NCBI GenBank assembly: GCA_019636555.1
Contig: JAHBXH010000001.1
Coordinates: 992,001-1,056,000 of the forward strand
Origin: Phycisphaeraceae bacterium
GTDB lineage: Bacteria; Planctomycetota; Phycisphaerae; Phycisphaerales; UBA1924
Length of the DNA stretch: 64,000 bases
Reading direction: 5' to 3'
Each line of letters begins with the position of its first letter. Position 1 is the stretch's first letter. The position numbers were made by a program, and so were the translations under genes. The notes under the pieces were generated by a model. It was not told the origin of the DNA, searched no databases, and saw nothing but the letters and a program-made list of their open reading frames with translations. This document shows, one piece after another, positions 10,001 through 19,381 of this stretch.

Positions 10001-13000
10001 CTCACCGAAAAGTGGGTATATAAGACGGGTGACGAGATCTTGCAAGGGCTTGGAAAGAGCACGACCGAGCGCGAAGCAGCTCGCAAGCCTTTCCTCACCG
10101 AACGATTCTTGGTCGGCAAGAAATCCGTCGGCTATGCCGCCGCTGCGATTGCCGCGGGCACCGGCAATCTCGTGGACAAAGGCCTTGTCCATGTCTTTGC
10201 CTATGACGATGTCACGCCCGGCGCAGCGATTGCCGAAACGCCGGAAGCTTCGGGCTTTTCCTGGGGAGAGCGCATCAAACCCGTTGCAACGGGAATCTGC
10301 AACGGCGATTCGAACACCAGCGGAGACTTTTCCACCGTTTACTATCAATCACGGACGTTCTATGACCCGACAGATCCGACCCTTGTCACCGCAGTAAGCC
10401 AGCTCACCACGCCTGTTACTTCGTATCCATCCGCTCCTTCGGAGTCCGGAGCGATTTTGTCCCGCTCCATCACCACCAAGGACAAGGACTCTCAAACCGG
10501 CTACTACACCAAGATCAGCACCAAGTCGGTCTCGCCGCCCCACCGACCCGATCCGAATCAGCCAAACTCAAAGTACTACGACGTGTCGTTCGAAGTCACC
10601 GGCCCCTCGGGGCTGCCGGTCTGGTCGGTGTCGGCCACAGTGCCGGACTTCGACAGCATTCCGTCGAGTTCCAGCGATCCGAATGTCCGTGTCCAACTCA
10701 CTTACTTCAAGTACGACGATTGGCGAGGACGGCCGACAGAAACCTGGTCGGACGTCGATAAAAGCACGCACGTCAATCCGGCGCTCGTCATCCCACAAGC
10801 CGATGTCGATCTGCTTCCGTCGGGGCTCAACCGGATCGGTGGTGGAACGCCCCCCCAGGAACTTCGCACCTACTACGTGTACGACGAGGTGGAAGACGTG
10901 CCGCAAGAAACTCATTTTCCCAACGGGCGCGTCTTTGCCCGGCGCAGATTCACGATTCCCGATACCGAGAACATCAACGGTGGGAAGTCGATCACCCGAA
11001 TCTTTCGCCTCAACGATTTGGAGCAGCAGAGCGGTTCGGTGTACAAGACGGGCTCGTTGTGCACCATCGAGGATTACGGAAAATTCGACATGGAATACCG
11101 CGAGGTTCTGATGTTCGGAACCGGCAGCGGGCCCATCGGGATCCCGTTCGGCGAATCGCACACCAAGGCCGAGAAACGCCTGATTCGCATACGCCAGATT
11201 TGGTTCAACGGCTCGGTCGATCTGGCTTCGCTTACGTCGTACACCAACTTTGAAATCAAGCCGCCCATCGAACTGACCTATGACTCGTCCGGTCGCGTCG
11301 CGACAGTTGCGGACACGGATCTCAACTGGGACGGAACCAAGGCCGCGATGGCGGAAATCACGAATGTCGGTGATCGCATCCGCGTCAAGGAGATGGACGG
11401 CAATGCGTCGATGAAGATCCGCGACGCTCGCGGGTATTTGGTCCGCACCTATGCCGGCAGCCAAGATGACGACTGGGACGACAACGTGTGGCACGCGCCG
11501 ACGCGCACCGGAATGGACATGATTCTGCGGAGCCGTGTCGAGTTTGGAAGCGACTTCACGAACGCCACCCTTCCAACAAAGACTTGGAGTTATCTCAATA
11601 CGCCTTCGCGCGGTTGGAACTCGACAAATCTTGCGCCGTTCGGACCCGCACCGGAAGATGATCCCGAGGGGCATCTCACTCAGACTCGATACGACTGGCG
11701 CATGCGCCCGGTACGCGTGGATGTGTTCGGGCCAGCGACATCTAACTGGGTCCAGCGTTCTGAAGGAATGCCAGAACCGGAACCGACTCGCACTCGGCTT
11801 ACCACCCGCTTGACGTATCTGGACCACGCGAGTCGGCCCGTCATTGAAGCGTCATTCGGTGCAGAGGAGCAAGATCCAACGTTCCTAGATTCCGTCGATC
11901 CCTCGAAGCGATTACCGATCAGCGGCGATCCGAATCCGATCCCGGCGATATCGAGCATTCTCGCCAAAAAGCCGCTCTCCCTTGTCGAAACCCAGTACGA
12001 CGCCGACGGCGCCGTCAAGGAGCGTCGGACCTATCGCGTCCGCGCGGCAGGAAGCACAGGTTATCAGGGTTCAAGCGATTACATGTCGGAACGCTTCGGC
12101 TATGGTCCAGGCGGGCGCGAGGTTTTCGCGCAGCGCCCTTCGTCACCAATCCAAATCACGACGCTGGACAATCTCGGTCGCACCATTTCGGAGCGTTCCA
12201 TTCTTCCACGGTCGATCAGCGGCTCGCTCGATCTCACGTTCGAACTGGCTCGGACCGAGTACGGTTACGACGCGGACGGCAACGTGATCCTGACTGCAAA
12301 TTGGGAGCGAATCATGCCGGGCGGTGACTCGGCTTCTTCGACCCCCTCAGGGAATGCCGCGCTCAGCCTGGCGAACGCGGTCTGCCATTTGACGGAGAGT
12401 TGGTACGACCCGTCGAAACGCCTGATCGCGACGGCGAATTACGGAACCGGAAACACGACATCGTCGTCCAGCGGGACGTTTGTCACCCCGTCGGGAGCTC
12501 CGACACTCGCATCCAGGCTCTCAGCGCGCGCATCCGCTCCGAGCGCGCGCCCCGAATTGTCCGTGCCGGGCGTGGAGAGTGCTTCGAGTTGGGCCGTCGA
12601 TCGAAGCGGCGTCCCCGCCAACGTACCTCTCACTGTCCACCGCTACGACCGCGCCGGCAACAAGGTGGGCACGGCGACGCAAAGGAACTTCGGCGCCGCG
12701 GCCGAAGATGTTACGTACACCTTCACGCGCATGGAATATGACGCGAAAGGACGCCTCTTTGTGCAGACCGACGATGCGGGTACAGGAGGCATTAAGCGGC
12801 GTACAAAGTATGGTTACTGGCTTGGTCGCACGGTCAGCATTTGCTCACCGATGACGGAAAACTCGACGACCGGCGCCGACGAAAGGTGGCAGACCCAAGG
12901 CGCGATATACGGCGCCGAAATCGTTGCCGAAACAACAGATTCCGAGACCGGAGAGCCGACGCTTTCCTGGATTTCTCGCGACAATTCTCTGGTCGGAGCG

Positions 13001-16000
13001 ATGCTCTCAACCAATCCCGGGAGCGAGATCAACAACGGCTCGATGAAGCCCTTCGGCGGAGCGGTCGCGCCAACACCGAGCGAGAGCGGTCTCCTCCCTG
13101 ACGTGATCGCGGGCCTGGGAGAGTTCAGGTACGACCGACCCGACTTTGCCTATCGCTACTACGCCGATGGTCAGATCGCCGAACGCGTCGATCGGCGTCG
13201 GCTCGCGATGCGGTATTTCTACGATGACCAGCGCCGTCTGAAGGAAGTCGAGATCTGGCACTATCCCGTCACGGCAACGCCGCCGACCGACTACCCCGCG
13301 AGCGGAAAGTGCGCCAAAAACATCTACCCCCTTGCATCCGCCGCGCGAGGCTATTTACCCGAGCTTTCGCCGCCGGTGGCCTTCGGCGATGACCTCACCC
13401 CGGTCGATCGGATCGGCTTCATTTCATATGAGTACGACAGCCGCGGCAACACGACGCGGGTGACGGCGCGCAAAGACCGCAGCAGCTGGACGATCATCAC
13501 CGACACCAAATACGAATACGACGAACGCGGCAATCTGCTCAAGGAATGCCAAGCCCACGGAACAACATGGGGAGACGAGGGCGTGCCCGTTGTCGAGTAT
13601 TCGCGGCAGTATGTGTCCGCTGACCCATCGTCTTCCGGTGCCGAGCACCTCGTGTCAATGACCTATCCCGAGTTTGCGGGGACAGGAAGCACCGCCGTCG
13701 CCGGAATCCGGGTGCTCAACTTTGCCTACGGTGCGGGAGGCTCCGCCGACGCCACCACAAAGAGAATCTCGTCGATCTCGATGGGAGCGACGCACATCGC
13801 GAGCTTCGGATACACCGGAACCGGCCGACGCGCTTCGTTGAGTCTTGGTGGCAGTTCCACTTCTCCCGGGCTTTGGACCAACTTCGGCGGGAGCACTCCC
13901 CCGTCCAATGCCCTGCCCGCGCTCGATTCGTTCGGGCGCGTCCGTGATTTGCACTATGTCAACACCGCGAGCACCACGCTCTGGCGCGGCGAGCACGAAT
14001 ACGACGCCGCGGGCAATCGGCTCTACGAGAAGCTCACGCAACAGGCATCCGGTGCCGCCACTTGGGGAACGGGCGCTTCGGCTATCTCGCAGCCCGCTCA
14101 AAGTGGAGTCAACAACCGTTCACGCCGGTTTACCTACGACAACCTTGATCGCCTGACTTCGTCACTCAGTGGCACACTGAACGCGTCCGACGAAATCGTT
14201 TCCGGTGGTGACGCTTATCCGACAATCCGATCTGAAAGATGGTTGCTCGACAAGCTTGGCAATTGGGCAGGCGTTGGCGCGCTCGAAAACAAACTGTTCG
14301 ACCTTTGCTCTTGGGACGAACTCCCCCTGCCGCCGCACCCCGGTGTGCCGGGCGGGCCGGGATCGCCTCCGATTGGCGGCGAAGTTCCGCCCGTTGGAAG
14401 TTATGGTTTTAATGCGGGACACCGTGTGGTCTTTGACGAGGGCGGAGACTTTGAAGATCGCAAGGTGTGGGAAGCACATTTGGTCGCGACGGGCGTGCTC
14501 CATTCGGCAACCACAGGCGAGGCGATGATCAGCGCCCAGCCAAACGCGATCAACCAGATCCATGACTTTGGCGGAGGCGAGTTCAAGCAGCAACTACACC
14601 GCACCGATCCCTGCGGCAATCTGGTGTTGGACGACAAGTACTACTACCAATACGACGCGTGGAATCGTTTGTGCTCGGTCCACGAAAAGGGAACGCTCAG
14701 TTATTTCCGCATTGATGAATATGGTGTCCCCAAGCGCCTGAGTGGACAGGATGCCACTCCTCCTTCGAGCTATCCGTCCACGTGCGAATGGCCGTCGATC
14801 GGAAAACTCGTCAAGCACTTCACGTACGACGGCGTTGGCAGGCTGGCGCGAACCAGTTCTCCGGTCGTCGCGCCCGAAGGTTGGGAGTTCTTGGGGAACG
14901 AGAATGGCGATGAAGGAACCGTCGCCTCGTTCACGCGATCGGAGAGGTTTATTTACGACGGCGTTCGCCGCATCCAGGAGATCGTGACCGATCCGATTCT
15001 CGCCGATCAGGACGGCAACCGCGTCGCCACGATGTCCAGCGAGAACGACCAGCGCGGTGGGCACGGCGGCAGCGGCCAATCGGGAACGCTCCCGAACATC
15101 AGCGTCTTCCTGCGCGCGCAATACATCTGGGGGCCCGGAGACAATGGGGTTGATGAACTTCTTTGCCAGATCGATCCATATGCGACCGGGTCGCAATCGA
15201 CGACCACGGGGCCGCAGGGCAAGCTCTGGTCCATCCTGACCGACGCACAGGGTGACGTGGTCTCGATCGTCGGAATCACCAACAACCTCAGCGGCATGTC
15301 GATCGCGGCCGTTGCGGGGCAATGGACGTACTCCCCGTACGGCGACGTGCTGACGTACGACCTCATTTCGCCGCATCCGGCCATGGTCTTCGGCCACAAG
15401 ACGCTTGCGGTCGATCGTCTGGACTCAGCAAGTTTGACTTGGGTTGACGAAGAAGAAGAGGGTTCAGGAGACTGGCAGTTCTTCGAGACCCAAAGGCTGG
15501 AGCCGGGTGCAAAGCTGCTCGCGTACGCCCGTAACCGGACGCTCGACATCCAGCGAGGCCGGTGGTTGCAGAGTGATCCGAATGCAAGTGGGTTACGAAC
15601 GACGCAACTTTCTTTTTACGGAAGTGCGCCAAGCCAACATCCGGCGCTTTCTCTAATCCAGCGTACAGATGACGGATTGAATCTGTCCGGATACCTGCGT
15701 TTCAGGCCAGTCTCAGGAAGAGATCCGCTCGGCCTGTCATTCCTCGCGGACCTCGGAGCTTCAGCGGGCGTACGCGGGATGCTCGCTGGAGCATTGCTTA
15801 ATGGAGGAATTGGGGGACTAGCAGGTCTTGCGAATCCACAAGTTGGGTTTGTTCGCGGCACCGCCGTCGGCGCGCTCAGCGGAGCCTTTGGCGGTGGCGC
15901 TTTCGGACTAATGTACGGAGCTCTTTCGCAATCGGCATTCTTCGCTTCTGCCTCGGGCCTCCTCGCGAAGTTGATGATTTCCGGTTTTACTGGCGGAGTG

Positions 16001-16414
16001 GCTGCGAGCGAAATGGCTCAAGGCGTGACTGGCGGTCCCATTGATCACTGGCGGGCATTGAATGATGGTGCGATTTCCGGTCTTTTCGCAGCTACCGGCG
16101 GACTCGCCTCCAATTTCATGCGATCGGCGATGTACTCCGGCGGCTCAATTCCGCCATCGCTAGTCCCCAGTCGAGCACTCGAAACTCTTGAAGCCATTCG
16201 GAACAATGGAGGAAGACCCTTGCAGGGTTATCCAGGGGGAAGAGTATTTCAGAATCGAGAAGGCTTGCTACCTCAGGGAGGGCAATATCGCGAGTTCGAT
16301 GTCAATCCGAAACCGCTAACAGGTTCTCGTGATGCCGAGCGCATCGTGATTGACAGCCTATCCGGAAACGCCTATTATACTCCCGATCACTATCAAAATT
16401 TCTATCCAATGTGA
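7037..16414 (+). CDS. Secreted RHS/YD-repeat protein with C-terminal barnase-like RNase
   Basis: A 3125-aa polymorphic-toxin-type protein. Residues about 15-35 form a signal peptide (basic stretch, then a hydrophobic run ending TATATEP), so export through Sec is expected. A long N-terminal region is followed by many YD/RHS repeats (patterns such as YEYDSRGN, YDERGNLL, YDAWNRL). The RHS core ends with a diverged RNRTLDIQRGRWLQSDP and then DPLGLS near residue 2895. After a glycine/alanine-rich hydrophobic stretch, the last 100 residues match microbial RNases of the N1/T1/barnase type: FQNREGLLP, YREFDV, ERIVID and YYTPDHYQNF. E3086, R3102 and H3118 are the likely catalytic triad. RHS shells normally encapsulate the toxin. 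Confidence 0.93.
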   Translation: MRQQTVVRVSVPGKKSSFRVKSTIAVLAAMVQTATATEPTRWIEIPGNGWSVAESGRDLSSTNTTEHRYGGWSRGWAQYTGSGDGIFGDQSDIWGALATHLMPDLLNDCFPFNLGLMESTQPGDFMTPGSTLAEDTLPLLPRTIAGDSTSWNGLSRPTIDQHVDLVTGVPFVQFEDLTLPLGGSQFRLIRSHSADRTLSYRPSEPGTITVSPYRTRWWDWVGAGWMMSENPILLVDSTLPDEVGRTGQPRCKFWQDAFHSISFDWVPTTSSGDDEQHGFYECSPRFRAKLNASRDDGEGRKHSNESGGPVRRTLSSDNETPNAGQWSRFPDKFEVSLFEGEIVYEFTPVWQDLPKWEYKWLWADGVHTGELLTNMHERPLLPLGMGSNEGGLAAGFWEAALAYHSPWKSKPIKWTDAAIPSEPDGPIQNGRGIGAPYYALVTAIRDKFGNRAEIKYTPLIETGNDSFTQNRPTEGDQSTGPKVSSTILQNVNQKGQIREIRLKTADGVTRWTLLYTYRLIPTKSQWNVPGFSAWDNLTDDEKRCWGDSVLDTIYVYEGDVPTHDVTLVRSPNEAEVVLPPAEARQYLNQNGDMIEKYIANELPDTIYWPDTTAVAYPNATARAALRDWKYRCRYYYTINNNFATTGPSTYFIESPAQLMRAQVEQRTPNTPSTSIVTDAPGRNKCFMYQPLGESRFTPWLSVMLDDDDVQRVVKTLKEDASASSWADNSSHEAELQSLSMLRWEEESWPSSVIFDNEKFSSSLRQGATYYFRNACNDGTVAGSPGGYFGQILTSKLLEDTGTSMLPADNGWCTDSATGTVGALSYTDPSGKRRFYRITRFAAIPGVTSGEQIVTAWPGTVGTKPMRSVFHTPYYWQAYPFENLYDFPEFSLSWNDGLSPAVLAGNVSAYPTDYTKARWIVIVDEFPDYNSLKTGANDLTLTGATGTYHSFFSKSTSRQIFGINPQGNVLWKKDYFLHGDRFTEGGDMGLTEKWVYKTGDEILQGLGKSTTEREAARKPFLTERFLVGKKSVGYAAAAIAAGTGNLVDKGLVHVFAYDDVTPGAAIAETPEASGFSWGERIKPVATGICNGDSNTSGDFSTVYYQSRTFYDPTDPTLVTAVSQLTTPVTSYPSAPSESGAILSRSITTKDKDSQTGYYTKISTKSVSPPHRPDPNQPNSKYYDVSFEVTGPSGLPVWSVSATVPDFDSIPSSSSDPNVRVQLTYFKYDDWRGRPTETWSDVDKSTHVNPALVIPQADVDLLPSGLNRIGGGTPPQELRTYYVYDEVEDVPQETHFPNGRVFARRRFTIPDTENINGGKSITRIFRLNDLEQQSGSVYKTGSLCTIEDYGKFDMEYREVLMFGTGSGPIGIPFGESHTKAEKRLIRIRQIWFNGSVDLASLTSYTNFEIKPPIELTYDSSGRVATVADTDLNWDGTKAAMAEITNVGDRIRVKEMDGNASMKIRDARGYLVRTYAGSQDDDWDDNVWHAPTRTGMDMILRSRVEFGSDFTNATLPTKTWSYLNTPSRGWNSTNLAPFGPAPEDDPEGHLTQTRYDWRMRPVRVDVFGPATSNWVQRSEGMPEPEPTRTRLTTRLTYLDHASRPVIEASFGAEEQDPTFLDSVDPSKRLPISGDPNPIPAISSILAKKPLSLVETQYDADGAVKERRTYRVRAAGSTGYQGSSDYMSERFGYGPGGREVFAQRPSSPIQITTLDNLGRTISERSILPRSISGSLDLTFELARTEYGYDADGNVILTANWERIMPGGDSASSTPSGNAALSLANAVCHLTESWYDPSKRLIATANYGTGNTTSSSSGTFVTPSGAPTLASRLSARASAPSARPELSVPGVESASSWAVDRSGVPANVPLTVHRYDRAGNKVGTATQRNFGAAAEDVTYTFTRMEYDAKGRLFVQTDDAGTGGIKRRTKYGYWLGRTVSICSPMTENSTTGADERWQTQGAIYGAEIVAETTDSETGEPTLSWISRDNSLVGAMLSTNPGSEINNGSMKPFGGAVAPTPSESGLLPDVIAGLGEFRYDRPDFAYRYYADGQIAERVDRRRLAMRYFYDDQRRLKEVEIWHYPVTATPPTDYPASGKCAKNIYPLASAARGYLPELSPPVAFGDDLTPVDRIGFISYEYDSRGNTTRVTARKDRSSWTIITDTKYEYDERGNLLKECQAHGTTWGDEGVPVVEYSRQYVSADPSSSGAEHLVSMTYPEFAGTGSTAVAGIRVLNFAYGAGGSADATTKRISSISMGATHIASFGYTGTGRRASLSLGGSSTSPGLWTNFGGSTPPSNALPALDSFGRVRDLHYVNTASTTLWRGEHEYDAAGNRLYEKLTQQASGAATWGTGASAISQPAQSGVNNRSRRFTYDNLDRLTSSLSGTLNASDEIVSGGDAYPTIRSERWLLDKLGNWAGVGALENKLFDLCSWDELPLPPHPGVPGGPGSPPIGGEVPPVGSYGFNAGHRVVFDEGGDFEDRKVWEAHLVATGVLHSATTGEAMISAQPNAINQIHDFGGGEFKQQLHRTDPCGNLVLDDKYYYQYDAWNRLCSVHEKGTLSYFRIDEYGVPKRLSGQDATPPSSYPSTCEWPSIGKLVKHFTYDGVGRLARTSSPVVAPEGWEFLGNENGDEGTVASFTRSERFIYDGVRRIQEIVTDPILADQDGNRVATMSSENDQRGGHGGSGQSGTLPNISVFLRAQYIWGPGDNGVDELLCQIDPYATGSQSTTTGPQGKLWSILTDAQGDVVSIVGITNNLSGMSIAAVAGQWTYSPYGDVLTYDLISPHPAMVFGHKTLAVDRLDSASLTWVDEEEEGSGDWQFFETQRLEPGAKLLAYARNRTLDIQRGRWLQSDPNASGLRTTQLSFYGSAPSQHPALSLIQRTDDGLNLSGYLRFRPVSGRDPLGLSFLADLGASAGVRGMLAGALLNGGIGGLAGLANPQVGFVRGTAVGALSGAFGGGAFGLMYGALSQSAFFASASGLLAKLMISGFTGGVAASEMAQGVTGGPIDHWRALNDGAISGLFAATGGLASNFMRSAMYSGGSIPPSLVPSRALETLEAIRNNGGRPLQGYPGGRVFQNREGLLPQGGQYREFDVNPKPLTGSRDAERIVIDSLSGNAYYTPDHYQNFYPM

Positions 16415-16854
16415 ACATGCAATACATTAATTGGAAGGAGATTCACGAGCGCATTCCAGGGACATTTGCTTGCAGTCCGGCAGACCCAAAGGTCGTGACG
16501 CAGCATCTTCGCGCCGCTGGATTTCGGTTGGTTAAGACACTCGATTGCGCTGGTGTTCAAAATAGGGACGATCTTTGGAGTCAATGCAGCGATCTCTTTG
16601 TATTCCCCAATTATTTTCACATGAACTGGGATTCATTTTCAGATTGTTTGCGTGAATCTGCAATCGCTATTGACCCTAATGCGGCTGCGTTGCTGACAAA
16701 CTTTGGCCATTTGTCGAGTTGTTTAGAACAGTCTGATATCAGACACTTTGTTTCGATTGTGAATACTATGCATAAAATCGACGCGGGAGCTAGCGGATAC
16801 GAAGCAGTGCAATGCTTGGTTCTTCTTTTTGGAACAAATTCTGGAATTTCTTAA
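16411..16854 (+). CDS. Barstar-like immunity protein
   Basis: A 145- to 147-aa protein starting at GTG 16411 (inside the RHS stop) or ATG 16417, so it is translationally coupled to the toxin. It carries the barstar hallmark: GVQNRDDLWSQCSDLFVFP and then FHMNWDSFSDCL, with the acidic helix that plugs the barnase active site. It should bind the RNase domain of the preceding protein and protect the cell that makes it. Both this gene and the last few hundred bases of the RHS gene are visibly richer in A/T than the RHS shell, as expected for a horizontally exchanged toxin tip and immunity pair. Confidence 0.9.
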   Translation: MNMQYINWKEIHERIPGTFACSPADPKVVTQHLRAAGFRLVKTLDCAGVQNRDDLWSQCSDLFVFPNYFHMNWDSFSDCLRESAIAIDPNAAALLTNFGHLSSCLEQSDIRHFVSIVNTMHKIDAGASGYEAVQCLVLLFGTNSGIS

Positions 16855-17789
16855 TTTGAGAATACTGCCAAAAGTTGATATGTCGAATCGTCCTAATGAG
16901 TGGCGACCGAATGCGGTGAGCTGAGCCCCAAAGTTTCCAGTGACATGATGCGTGATGAGTGGACAACTGATTCCACGAGAAAGAATCTGGATGGAGGCTT
17001 CGACACAGCGTCTGCATTTGCAACAGCAGTCACTAGCTTCCGACTTTCGGAAATGCCAATTAACCCGAAGCTGAGATGCATCCCAGGGACGAATTCGAAG
17101 CTGCGCCAACGGGAAGGAAACTAGTGGGTATGGCAAGGCTCATGCTTCGCCAAATGCTCTTTCATCCCGTGGGACTGCTTCCTCCGCTGCGTCTCAGGGT
17201 GAGGTAGCTCCTGCAGGAACTTGATCGCGCGTGGCCGACTGGACCCCCTTTGTCGCTGGGGCCTGCGAAAAGAGGTGGGGGTTGGAGTGGGTGCGGCGAG
17301 GAGGGGCCTCGTCTCCCCCGCATCCTCCTCTTCTCGCTCCCTTTCCGTCAACGCTTCTCCACGATTCCCCTTTCGCTTCAACTTCTCAAACTCCGACGTC
17401 TAAATATGTTCGTGCTGCCCCACCGGATTTCCGACTCGCCACGCCGATCCGACGATCGCCGCGGATCACGCAGGGGTCGGGCCGGAGCGAAGCCGGGATG
17501 TGTCGCAGAAGGGCGCACCCGGCGTAATCCATCTTCTCGGACCTTGGGACGACCGAGCGGAAGTCGTCAAGTTCAGCTCCGCTCGTATCGCTTGGACACG
17601 CCGCCGACGCAGTCGTCAAACATGCGCGAAACTGAAAGCCCGGCATGGGTATGCCGCCTGGGTCAAGGAACGTTGGAAACTAAGGTAGTATCGTCAGGCT
17701 CTTCCTTCGGGAGAGATTGAAAAGCGACTTTGGGGAGTTCGCGCGGCGCTCGTTGATGCTTGGGTGGTCGAAAAAAGTGATGGCAGGGC
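16855..17789. other. Long stretch without a supported gene
   Basis: About 935 bases between the barstar gene and the broken glycosyltransferase. Reading frames here are short, overlap on both strands and show no domain or ribosome site I trust. Base composition shifts from A/T-rich near the immunity gene to G/C-rich after 17200. Decayed spare toxin/immunity cassettes are common in this position, but I see no sequence proof of one. Confidence 0.4.
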
Positions 17790-18841
17790 TCATCGCTTTG
17801 CACGGGCGTTTGCTGCGTCGGAATTGAGGCGTTCGAGGTGCGAGTCGTATCCCCTCCGCATGACCTCGACTTGGATGTTCGCGAGTTCTTGCAGAGCCGG
17901 GTCCTTGGCCACAATTTGTCCGACACGGAGAGTTGGGAGCGCTAGCAGGCTGTTGAAATTCTGATTGTGCCTACTGCGCCGACGCATTGCAGACAACTTT
18001 CTGGCCCTCAGACCCGGGTCGCGAGGGTAGATGGCGGTTCGAAATTGCGACTGGTTGGAGTTTTTCAACAGCCTGCTAGGGTGCGTTCAAGGTGCGCTGT
18101 ACCAGCGCCGTATCGTGTGAAGCGGCGGCGGAAATCTTCCTCTGATTCGATGAAGTGATGGTTGACCGCGGCGCGCTCGGCCCAACCGATAGGGCCGAAC
18201 CGGCGCAGTCGTACCCCGAGATCGAGGTCTTCGCCGGCTGCAAACGGATAGCTCGTGTCGAAACCGCCGATTGCATGGAACGCTGCCGCGCTGACTATCG
18301 CGTTGGCGGTAACGATTGCCTGGGGACCCTGGTCATCGCGAGGCGGATTCAGAATGGCTTCTTCGGTCATGTAGCGGTTGATAGGGCTGTCAATGCCGGA
18401 TTCGGCAGTTCCAACGACCGGCGCCGCGACGGCAACGGTGGTTCGCGGCATCGTCATGCTGGCTTCAACGAGTTCGGAAAAGAAAGCCGTGTCTCGCCCG
18501 CATCCCGTGTCGGTAAAATAGAGCCAGTCGATCGGAGTCACAGTGCGGGCGCGAGCACCCATATTTCGCGCAAATGACGGGCCGCAATTGCCGGGGTAGT
18601 CAACGACGATGATCGGATAGCGATCGACCCAGGTTGGCCGATTGGACTCGATGTTGTCATTGACAAGCACGATTTCTGCAGGTCGGGCCCGACACGCCAG
18701 GATCGAATCGATTGTGGTCCTCGCCGCGTCCCAGTCTTGGAATGTGGGGATAATCGCTCGGGTATGCTCCAAACAAAGCAGCGGCGGGCGGAGCAGTTGC
18801 GAGGCTCTGATCTTGATTGGGATGGTCCAGATCCAACTCAT
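17790..18841 (-). pseudogene. Family 2 glycosyltransferase interrupted by a MITE
   Basis: From ATG 18841, 255 codons encode a GT-A-type family 2 glycosyltransferase: an N-terminal RAIIPTFQDWDAARTTIDSI strand-helix, NCGPSFARN, a YFTDTGC stretch at the DXD position, and GGFDTSYPFAAGEDLDLG near the acceptor side. The frame then enters the MITE and stops at 18065. Removing the 130-bp element and one CTAG joins codons ACC-CTA-GCG-CTC and continues in frame to a stop at 17790, giving an ancestral protein of about 305 aa. The gene overlaps the DUF2325-like gene by 4 bases (ATGA), so it was the last gene of a three-gene operon. A truncated, probably inactive product may still be made. Confidence 0.85.
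17942..18079 (-). mobile_element. MITE-like element, copy B, with CTAG duplications
   Basis: The 130-bp element at 17946-18075 is flanked by CTAG (17942-17945 and 18076-18079). It is the exact reverse complement of copy A at 559-688. The 13-bp terminal repeats are CAGGCTGTTGAAA. Because it sits inside an otherwise open glycosyltransferase frame, the insertion point and the 4-bp duplication can be read directly. It has no coding capacity. Confidence 0.92.
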
Positions 18842-19257
18842 GCCGCACCCCCAATCACCTCAGCAACGCAAGATGTGAGCTGGGCGCAGCGCGCTAATAC
18901 GGCGGGTGTCAATCGTGCCCTGACGATCGCCGCTACGAGCGCGTTCGGATGTGGAAGTCGGTGGCAATCCAGAAGAGGAATACGGGATTCCCGGCAAAGT
19001 GCGTGAAGGTCGACTCCGTGTTGCGTGCGGGTCAGGCCGCGGGCGCACACCACAAGTGCAAGGCCGGAAATATGCAGCTTGGGCAGGAACCGCCACGAAG
19101 AGGCATCGGTCTTGCGTGTCGGGCAGTGGACTGCTTTCTGAAGGCCGAGATTCGCTTGGATGTTCTCGATCAACATCGGACGTGGATCACCGCCGACGAG
19201 CACGATCTTGAGCCCGGTCAGCGCGCAACGGATTTGTTGTTCTTCGCGTTCGTTCAT
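18838..19257 (-). CDS. DUF2325-like protein
   Basis: A 139-aa protein. The ATG at 19257 follows a GAGGAG ribosome site at 7 bases, so I prefer it to the TTG at 19263. It has the DUF2325 pattern: a KIVLVGGDPRP strand-turn, a central ALVVCARGLTRTQHGVDLH segment, and a final IPLLDC strand, i.e. a small Rossmann-like fold of unknown function. Its stop overlaps the start of the glycosyltransferase gene (ATGA at 18838-18841), showing co-translation. Its role in the operon is unknown. Confidence 0.6.
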   Translation of the reverse strand: MNEREEQQIRCALTGLKIVLVGGDPRPMLIENIQANLGLQKAVHCPTRKTDASSWRFLPKLHISGLALVVCARGLTRTQHGVDLHALCRESRIPLLDCHRLPHPNALVAAIVRARLTPAVLARCAQLTSCVAEVIGGAA

Positions 19258-19381
19258 GTGCAAACTCCTCAGTCATTGGTGTGACCTCCCGGCAAAGCCG
19301 GTCGGTCTGACGGGTTCGCGCGACGCCCTCAGGCGGGCAAGAGCGAGGAATTCCTCGCCACGGTCGCATGATCAGTCGTGA

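Noticed and set aside
10568..11827. A 419-codon open frame antisense to the RHS gene
   Set aside because: The plus-strand YD repeats run through the region without break; the antisense product has no recognisable feature.
16900..17136. A second immunity gene after barstar
   Set aside because: Short competing frames on both strands, no ribosome site and no similarity I could recognise.
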